This document shows positions 36,301 through 40,341 of a DNA stretch of 40,341 nt, one piece after another. The DNA comes from Sphingobium sp. (GTDB lineage Bacteria; Pseudomonadota; Alphaproteobacteria; Sphingomonadales; Sphingomonadaceae), in contig JAGIAA010000024.1 of NCBI GenBank assembly GCA_017745115.1, forward strand, positions 1 through 40,341, given 5' to 3'. The notes under the pieces were generated by a model. That model was not told where the DNA came from. It ran no database searches and worked only from the letters and a program-made list of their open reading frames with translations. The position numbers and the translations under genes are program-made. Numbering within the stretch: the first letter of the stretch is position 1; each line of letters starts with the position of its first letter.

Positions 36301-36413
36301 CGCCCACCCAGACGGGCAGCGCCGCCTTCGGCTATGGCGTCATTCCCACCAACTACACGCTGTACGACACGCTCGGCCGCAACTTCACGTTCGGCATTCG
36401 CTTCAAATACTGA
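33330..36413 (+). CDS. TonB-dependent outer-membrane receptor
   Basis: A 1027-residue receptor with a signal peptide (about 1-26), a TonB box and plug (VEDIVITGSRVITNGFAAPT, LGDAVNQLPQIKSS, FINLRGLGAKRGLVLLNGER, VKRVDVVTGGATAAYGSDAL) and a large beta-barrel ending in NFTFGIRFKY, with the terminal aromatic residue required for insertion. It imports a ligand across the outer membrane using energy from TonB-ExbB-ExbD. Its length and the absence of iron-uptake genes nearby fit the catabolic receptors of sphingomonads. The start is TTG 33330 because the ATG five bases earlier is out of frame. An exported esterase gene follows after 34 bases. Confidence 0.94.
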   Translation: MIRSASKTVAIYGGAIICLAHATAGHSQAKAKPDDSPVEDIVITGSRVITNGFAAPTPVTVVTLDQMRQTAPNSLGDAVNQLPQIKSSFVSASTGFRNGAGDGGSFINLRGLGAKRGLVLLNGERVVQSQASSTVAGAVDLNVLPQNLVKRVDVVTGGATAAYGSDALSGAINFVLDTKFTGLKGEIRGGVTTYGDDRSLSLSLAYGRDFAGGRGHILVSGEHYETDGVVDFTDRPWANDSTASISTGATLPQTSLSTPTTIVASNVRRSSLASGGLVLTGATALRNSTFLTSAATLTAFPFGSYRTTSTMVGGGFDPDYGRYFSLLPQTRRDNLYLRASYDLTPDWTAHADFMYGRSKVEYRGLYQTSPAGGYTIFADNVYLTPALQALAKGPGATSAKLYNPATGQFNGATVSTFTIGRINTDWGFETQKSSFDMVRGSIGLDGKIGPWSVAAYYTHGQSNHSDASPGEVNNVRLYDALDAVASPGGSGLPIAGTPVCRSTLTNPGNGCVPLNVIGQNVANAQALAWIMAGSGPTLDQHLTQDVFDLSFHGEPFELWAGPVSFGAGATYRREEGHAEADAISESYLPAILNPLSPAFKPGLTPALTINGFPTALQGGRGGWSGFNPGGFKGSFNVKEVFAETLIPLAKDMVLAKSLSVSGAIRYAYYSTAGGQTNWKVGLVWEPVDGVRVRAARSKDIRAPNLYDLYGGVTQSNAQFNDPFRGNLLTQGALTISQGNTALKPEEGATTTAGVVFQPRAIPGLSLSVDYYSIKITNAIASPGTQTIVNQCYDGNTSFCSFITRDTANPGAYSVGPITTIINSQQNIGTTKQKGWDFEASYVLPLSRLFAKREDVLSFRLLLNHMYENSTFVVGATAITDLVGINGGGIAAGTGGNVDWQGSLSVNYQIGPLSLNWQERFIHGGKITATSDAAGNPNPKDAPVNPNATGNGQVPNWVPNYFYANVSATYGFGKDRKYQAFLVVSNLFNKAPPTQTGSAAFGYGVIPTNYTLYDTLGRNFTFGIRFKY

Positions 36414-36447
36414 TCGGCCTCGTCGGCAGGGGAGAAGGAGCAGGCAT

Positions 36448-38046
36448 ATGCTGGACAGGCGCACACTCCTCGCCGGGATCGGGGCACTCGCTGGCAAGGC
36501 GCTGCCTGTTCCGGCGCTCGCCCGGGCAGGAACGGGCGTAACGGGCACGGCCGATCGCCGGCCGGGGCCCCTCGTCAAGACCGCCTATGGCACCGTGCGC
36601 GGATATCGGGCGAACGGCGTGCATGTGTTTCGCGGACTGCGCTACGGCGCGGCGACAGGCGGGGTCAATCGCTTCAGGCCGCCCGTGAAGCCTGCGCCCT
36701 GGACCGGGGTCATGGAGGCCGTGACCGACGGCCCCCGCGCGCCCCAGCAGCCGGTTTCCACCGGTCCGGGTGAATCCACCCCGCCAAGCTCCGAAGACTG
36801 CCTCTTCATCAACCTGTTCACACCGGCCGTGAACGATGCCGGCAAGCGGCCGGTCATGGTCTGGGTTCACGGCGGCGGCTATGGCCAGGGCGCCGGCAGC
36901 GATCCGCGATTCGACGGCTCCAACCTTGCCCGCGACAACGATGTCGTCGTGGTCTCACTGAACCACCGGCTCAATGCCTTCGGCCACCTCTATCTGGGCG
37001 AATTGCTCGGGCCGGATTATGCCGACTCCGGCAATGTCGCACTGCTCGACATCGTCGCCGTGCTCGAATGGGTGCGCGACAATATCGGGCAGTTCGGCGG
37101 AGACCAGCGCAATGTGACCCTCTTCGGCCACTCCAGCGGCGGGTCCAAAATATCCGCGCTTATGGCCATGCCCGCCGCGGCCGGCCTGTATCACAAGGTC
37201 ATCATCGAAAGCGGCGCGACGCTGAAGGTGCGGACGCTCGAGGCGGCCGTCCTCGCAACCGACAAGGCTCTCGCCGTTCTCGGCCTCAGCCGAGACACCG
37301 CCCGGCAGGTCCTGACGCTGCCCACCGAGGCCTTCCTGCCCTTCGGCACCATGGTGGGGAATGTTGGCTCAGGGCCCGTCGTCGATGGCCGGTCGCTTCC
37401 GCGCCAGCCCTTCGAACCGGATGCGCCGCCGACGGCCGCAGGCATTCCGCTGCTCATCGGATCGGCCGAGACCGAGATGACCGTGTCCGCGCAGCCCGCC
37501 GATTTCACCCTCACCATGGATGCTCTGCGTGCGCGGATGGCGCCGCAGCTGGGGGACAGGCTGGACTCCGTGCTGGCCGCCTACCAGGCCGGCCGGCCTC
37601 GGGCGACGCCCAGCGAGCTCTACTTCTTCCTAACGGCAGACTTGCGCACCACCAGACCGACGCACATTCAGGCCGAACGCCAGGCCCGTCAGAACGGAGG
37701 CGCCGTCTATCTCTATCGCATGGCCTGGCGCACCCTGGTCGACGGCGGCAGGCTGATGAGTCCGCACGGGATCGAGCTTCCCTTTGTCTGGAACAATCTG
37801 GCGATCGCCGGCGGTCTGGTCGGCCATGGCGCGGACCTCCAGCCCATGGCGACGCGCATGAGCCGGATGTGGGCCGCCTTCGCACGGTCCGGGGACCCCA
37901 ACATTGCCGGGCACGTCCATTGGGACCGCTTCACGCCGGAAAGACGAGCAACGATGGTATTCAATGTCGATGACCATCTGGTCGACGATCCTTACAAGGC
38001 CGAGCGGGAGGCGCTGCGCACGGTGCCGCCGGGACCATTCGGATGA
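36448..38046 (+). CDS. exported type-B carboxylesterase
   Basis: A 532-residue serine esterase of the cholinesterase/carboxylesterase fold. The N-terminus MLDRRTLLAGIGALAGKA looks like a Tat signal (twin Arg followed by hydrophobic stretch). Family motifs are SSEDCLFINLF (117-125), the oxyanion hole HGGG (141-144), and the nucleophile FGHSSGG with Ser229 (His replacing the usual Glu of GESAGG). The acid is probably Glu341 in SAETEM and the base His440 in PHGIELPF. The strong sequence GGGGAGAAGGAG precedes the ATG at 36448. Position between the receptor and secreted proteins suggests periplasmic ester hydrolysis of the imported compound. Confidence 0.92.
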   Translation: MLDRRTLLAGIGALAGKALPVPALARAGTGVTGTADRRPGPLVKTAYGTVRGYRANGVHVFRGLRYGAATGGVNRFRPPVKPAPWTGVMEAVTDGPRAPQQPVSTGPGESTPPSSEDCLFINLFTPAVNDAGKRPVMVWVHGGGYGQGAGSDPRFDGSNLARDNDVVVVSLNHRLNAFGHLYLGELLGPDYADSGNVALLDIVAVLEWVRDNIGQFGGDQRNVTLFGHSSGGSKISALMAMPAAAGLYHKVIIESGATLKVRTLEAAVLATDKALAVLGLSRDTARQVLTLPTEAFLPFGTMVGNVGSGPVVDGRSLPRQPFEPDAPPTAAGIPLLIGSAETEMTVSAQPADFTLTMDALRARMAPQLGDRLDSVLAAYQAGRPRATPSELYFFLTADLRTTRPTHIQAERQARQNGGAVYLYRMAWRTLVDGGRLMSPHGIELPFVWNNLAIAGGLVGHGADLQPMATRMSRMWAAFARSGDPNIAGHVHWDRFTPERRATMVFNVDDHLVDDPYKAEREALRTVPPGPFG

Positions 38047-38107
38047 TGGCCATGATGGGTGCGTGGAATGTGGGCCGCGTTTGCTTGGTCTGTGGGGACT
38101 TGTCGTC

Positions 38108-38923
38108 ATGAGGATGCGCTGGACGATGAAGGCCGCTATGGCGGCGTGCTGCATCGGCCTGCCCCTGCAGGTCGCACACGCCGCGCCGACGCCCGCCCAA
38201 GCCCGCACCGTGGCGAAACTCCTGAAGGAGCTCGACCAGCTCGACGCCGAATTGACCCGCGCCGAGGATGTCGCGGCGATCCGCAAGCTTCAGCGGGAAT
38301 ATGGCTTCTTCATCGACAAAGGCCTCTGGGAGGATCTGTCGTCCCTGTTCACCGACGACGCCCGGGCCTCCTATCCCGCCGGCGTCTTCATCGGCAAGGC
38401 GAGCATTCGCGAGCATATCTGGCGCAACGTCGGCGACGGCTCGATCGGCATCAAGGATGGCCGCGTCTACAATCATATGGTGTTGCAGCCGGTGATCGAC
38501 GTGGCGCCAGACGGCAGGACCGCCAAGGGGCGCTGGCGCGTGCTCGCCATGATCGGCCGTCTTGCGGACCCGGACGGCGGCCGGCCCGGCCAGGCAAGCT
38601 GGGCGGGCGGCATCTACGAGAATGTCTACGTCAAGCAGGGCGGCATCTGGAAGATCAAGGACCTGCGCTATTACAACGACTTTTCGGCGCCCTATGAAGG
38701 CGGCTGGGCGAAGGTCGAGCCCATCCGCCCGCCCGATCCCGCCGCCGACTCCGCGCCCGCAGCGGCCCCGGGCGGCGCCCCTCCTGGGGCGGCGCCGAGC
38801 CGCGGCCGCTTCAACCTGGCGCATCCGCCGGATCAGCCGCGCGATGAGCAATGCCCCGGCTTTCCGGCGGCCTGCCTTCAGCCGTTCCACTACAGCAACC
38901 CCGTCTCGGCCCGGGAGAATTGA
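38108..38923 (+). CDS. secreted NTF2/SnoaL-like protein, copy 1
   Basis: A 271-residue protein with a signal peptide (about 1-26, ending QVAHA-AP). After a helical lead (ARTVAKLLKELDQLDAELTR) comes an NTF2-like domain: IRKLQREYGFFIDKGLWEDL, ASYPAGVFIGKASIREHIW, PVIDVAPDGRTAKGRWRVLA and YENVYVKQGGIWKIKDLRYY. SnoaL-like families include isomerases, dehydratases and cyclases, but no function can be assigned. The C-terminus is a Pro/Ala-rich linker and a tail ending FHYSNPVSAREN. Copy 2 starts two bases after its stop. Start ATG 38108 could also be ATG 38114. Confidence 0.83.
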   Translation: MRMRWTMKAAMAACCIGLPLQVAHAAPTPAQARTVAKLLKELDQLDAELTRAEDVAAIRKLQREYGFFIDKGLWEDLSSLFTDDARASYPAGVFIGKASIREHIWRNVGDGSIGIKDGRVYNHMVLQPVIDVAPDGRTAKGRWRVLAMIGRLADPDGGRPGQASWAGGIYENVYVKQGGIWKIKDLRYYNDFSAPYEGGWAKVEPIRPPDPAADSAPAAAPGGAPPGAAPSRGRFNLAHPPDQPRDEQCPGFPAACLQPFHYSNPVSAREN

Positions 38924-38925
38924 CG

Positions 38926-39639
38926 ATGGTCCGGACCGCTTTCGGGTTGCTGCTCTCCATCGCCGGGCTGGCCGCAACGTCGGTCGCCGCTGCGCCCGAC
39001 AAGACGCTCACCGCTGCGCAGAAGCGCCTTGCGCAGCTCGATCGCCGCGCCCAGGCGCAGCAGGACGAGCGGGACATCGAGAACCTTCAGCGGGCCTATG
39101 GCTATTATCTGGACCGAGCGGAATGGGATCAGCTGGCCGACCTCTTCGCCGCCGACGGCACGATCGAGTTCGCCCAGCGCGGAGTCTATGTCGGCAAGGC
39201 CCACATCCGCAGATTCCTGGACCTGCTGGGGCCAAAGGGGCCGCAGCCAGGGCATATTGACGACCATCTGCAATTGCAGATCGTTGTGCACGTCGCGCCC
39301 GATGGACGGACGGCCAAGCTTCGTGCGCGCGAGCTGACCATGGGCGGCGATCAAGGTGGCCGGAACCACCTCAGCGAAGGCACCTACGAGAATAGTCTCG
39401 TGAAGCAGCGGGGTGTCTGGAAGCTGCAGTCGGTCCACTACTACACCAATTTGAACACCGACTACGACAAGGGTTTCGGCAAGGACGCCCAGCCGATCGA
39501 GACGGCCAGCACGGTCTTCCCGCCTGATCGACCGCCGACGGAGGTCTACCAGGCCTATCCCAAGGCGCATATCCCGCCGTTCCACTATCCCAACCCGGTC
39601 ACCGGCAAGCCCGTGCAATATGAGGGGAATTATCGGTGA
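38926..39639 (+). CDS. secreted NTF2/SnoaL-like protein, copy 2
   Basis: A 237-residue paralogue of copy 1 with a signal peptide (about 1-22, ending SVAAA). The NTF2-like domain repeats the same landmarks: ENLQRAYGYYLDRAEWDQLA, FAQRGVYVGKAHIRRFL, VHVAPDGRTAKLRARELTM and YENSLVKQRGVWKLQSVHYY. The C-terminal tail ends IPPFHYPNPVTGKP, as in the other copies. It lacks the long Ala/Pro linker of copy 1. The next gene starts at a GTG overlapping its stop by four bases, so all three copies are translated together. Confidence 0.85.
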   Translation: MVRTAFGLLLSIAGLAATSVAAAPDKTLTAAQKRLAQLDRRAQAQQDERDIENLQRAYGYYLDRAEWDQLADLFAADGTIEFAQRGVYVGKAHIRRFLDLLGPKGPQPGHIDDHLQLQIVVHVAPDGRTAKLRARELTMGGDQGGRNHLSEGTYENSLVKQRGVWKLQSVHYYTNLNTDYDKGFGKDAQPIETASTVFPPDRPPTEVYQAYPKAHIPPFHYPNPVTGKPVQYEGNYR

Positions 39640-40341
39640 ATGTGTGCGCCCTCCTGAAGCCGTGCGGCGTCGATGCCCTGGCGCTCGCGGCCGCGCTCGC
39701 GGCGGCTGCGCCGGCCATGGCCGATCCCGGCACCGCCAGAACCATCGCGGCGCTCGAGAGCAGGATCGCGGCGACGCGCCTGCGCATCGAACGGATCAGA
39801 GCCTATGACGACATCGAAAATCTGGAGTCCGCTTACGGCTATTATCTGGACAAGAATCTCTGGAGCCAGCTGGCCGACCTCTTTGCGAGGGACGGATCGA
39901 TGGAGTTGGCGCAACGGGGTGTCTATGTCGGCCAGGATCATATCAGGGCCTTCCTGCCGGCCTTTGGCGGGCCGGAGGGCCCCCGGGTCAATCGCCTGAG
40001 CAATCATCTCAACTTACAGCCGGTCATCCACGTTTCGCCCGATGGCAGAAGCGCGAAGGTCCGCCTCCGCCTGCTGCAGATGATGGGCGAGGCCGGCCGC
40101 TCGGCAGGCTGGGGCGCCGCGGTCTATGAAAACGAGATGGTCAAGGAAGGCGGGGTGTGGAAGTTCAAGGTCGACCACGCCTACAACACCTACAATGTTC
40201 CCTATGAAGGCGGCTGGTCCAAACCGAACCGCGGCGTCCTGCCGGGGCCGAACCAGAAGGTGCCGCCCGACCGTCCGCCCATGCTCGTCTTCAACTATTT
40301 CCCCAAGGTCTACGACCTGCCCATCCACTATAAGAATCCGG
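39636..40341 (+). CDS. secreted NTF2/SnoaL-like protein, copy 3 (cut by window end)
   Basis: At least 235 residues from the GTG at 39636, with no stop before the right edge. An N-terminal hydrophobic stretch (ALALAAALAAAAPAMA) is a signal peptide. The domain is closest to copy 2: IENLESAYGYYLDKNLWSQLADLF, LAQRGVYVGQDHIRAFL, VIHVSPDGRSAKVRLRL and YENEMVKEGGVWKFKVDHAY. It shares YEGGW with copy 1. The visible end, VYDLPIHYKNP, matches the tails of copies 1 and 2. The GTG overlaps the preceding stop (GTGA). Confidence 0.85.
   Translation, partial: MNVCALLKPCGVDALALAAALAAAAPAMADPGTARTIAALESRIAATRLRIERIRAYDDIENLESAYGYYLDKNLWSQLADLFARDGSMELAQRGVYVGQDHIRAFLPAFGGPEGPRVNRLSNHLNLQPVIHVSPDGRSAKVRLRLLQMMGEAGRSAGWGAAVYENEMVKEGGVWKFKVDHAYNTYNVPYEGGWSKPNRGVLPGPNQKVPPDRPPMLVFNYFPKVYDLPIHYKNP

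Noticed and set aside
36055..36447. N-terminal extension of the carboxylesterase into the receptor gene
   Set aside because: It overlaps the C-terminal barrel of the receptor out of frame; the ATG at 36448 with a strong ribosome-binding site and Tat-like signal is preferred.
33408..36578. Very long open frame (over 1000 codons) on the minus strand opposite the TonB receptor
   Set aside because: Its translation is Arg/Gly/Asp-rich with no recognisable domain, while the plus strand has clear receptor motifs throughout. Such antisense frames are common in GC-rich DNA.

Overview
The window is GC-rich chromosomal DNA from an alphaproteobacterium, most likely a member of the Sphingomonadaceae. Three things point that way: aroA next to a FYDLN-acid (TIGR02300-type) protein, small DUF5818-like and secreted proteins typical of sphingomonads, and a catabolic operon headed by a very large TonB-dependent receptor. 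I cannot name the genus. I see no insertion sequence, integrase, phage gene or CRISPR array. The only repeats are short REP-like palindromes between genes. At least five genes appear to start with TTG.

Region 1 (1-6236): the 5' part of aroA on the minus strand, a zinc-ribbon acidic protein, tRNA-Ala(GGC), an alpha/beta hydrolase, a soluble chemoreceptor-like protein with reversed domain order, a DUF5818-like protein, a ring-hydroxylating dioxygenase alpha/beta pair without electron-transfer partners, and a single-domain response regulator. Region 2 (6481-14274): an ECF sigma factor overlapping a transmembrane Ser/Thr kinase, gyrA, a secreted repeat protein ending in a strong terminator, and an Lrp/AsnC regulator. 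Region 3 (14400-21149): a histidine-kinase-like protein with a weak ATP-binding domain, a CAT-anticodon tRNA, a BlaI/M56 (BlaR1-like) pair with two operator-like palindromes, an MBL-fold hydrolase, and two tandem paralogous membrane proteins.

Region 4 (21205-25913): nadA and nadC of NAD synthesis, separated by an oppositely oriented MFS transporter. An RNase T2 gene overlaps the end of nadC and a small secreted protein follows. Region 5 (26049-31772): a TPR/O-GlcNAc-transferase-type (GT41) protein and a GT32-methyltransferase fusion form one operon. It diverges from a second operon encoding a small protein and a multi-TM chemoreceptor, with a 7+7 bp palindrome between them.

Region 6 (31836-40341): a divergent AraC-type regulator faces an operon of TonB-dependent receptor, exported type-B carboxylesterase and three consecutive paralogous secreted NTF2/SnoaL-like proteins, the last cut by the window end. 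This is the best candidate for an undescribed system. The layout suggests that an ester-containing compound is taken up across the outer membrane, hydrolysed in the periplasm and handled further by the three NTF2-fold proteins. The substrate is unknown.
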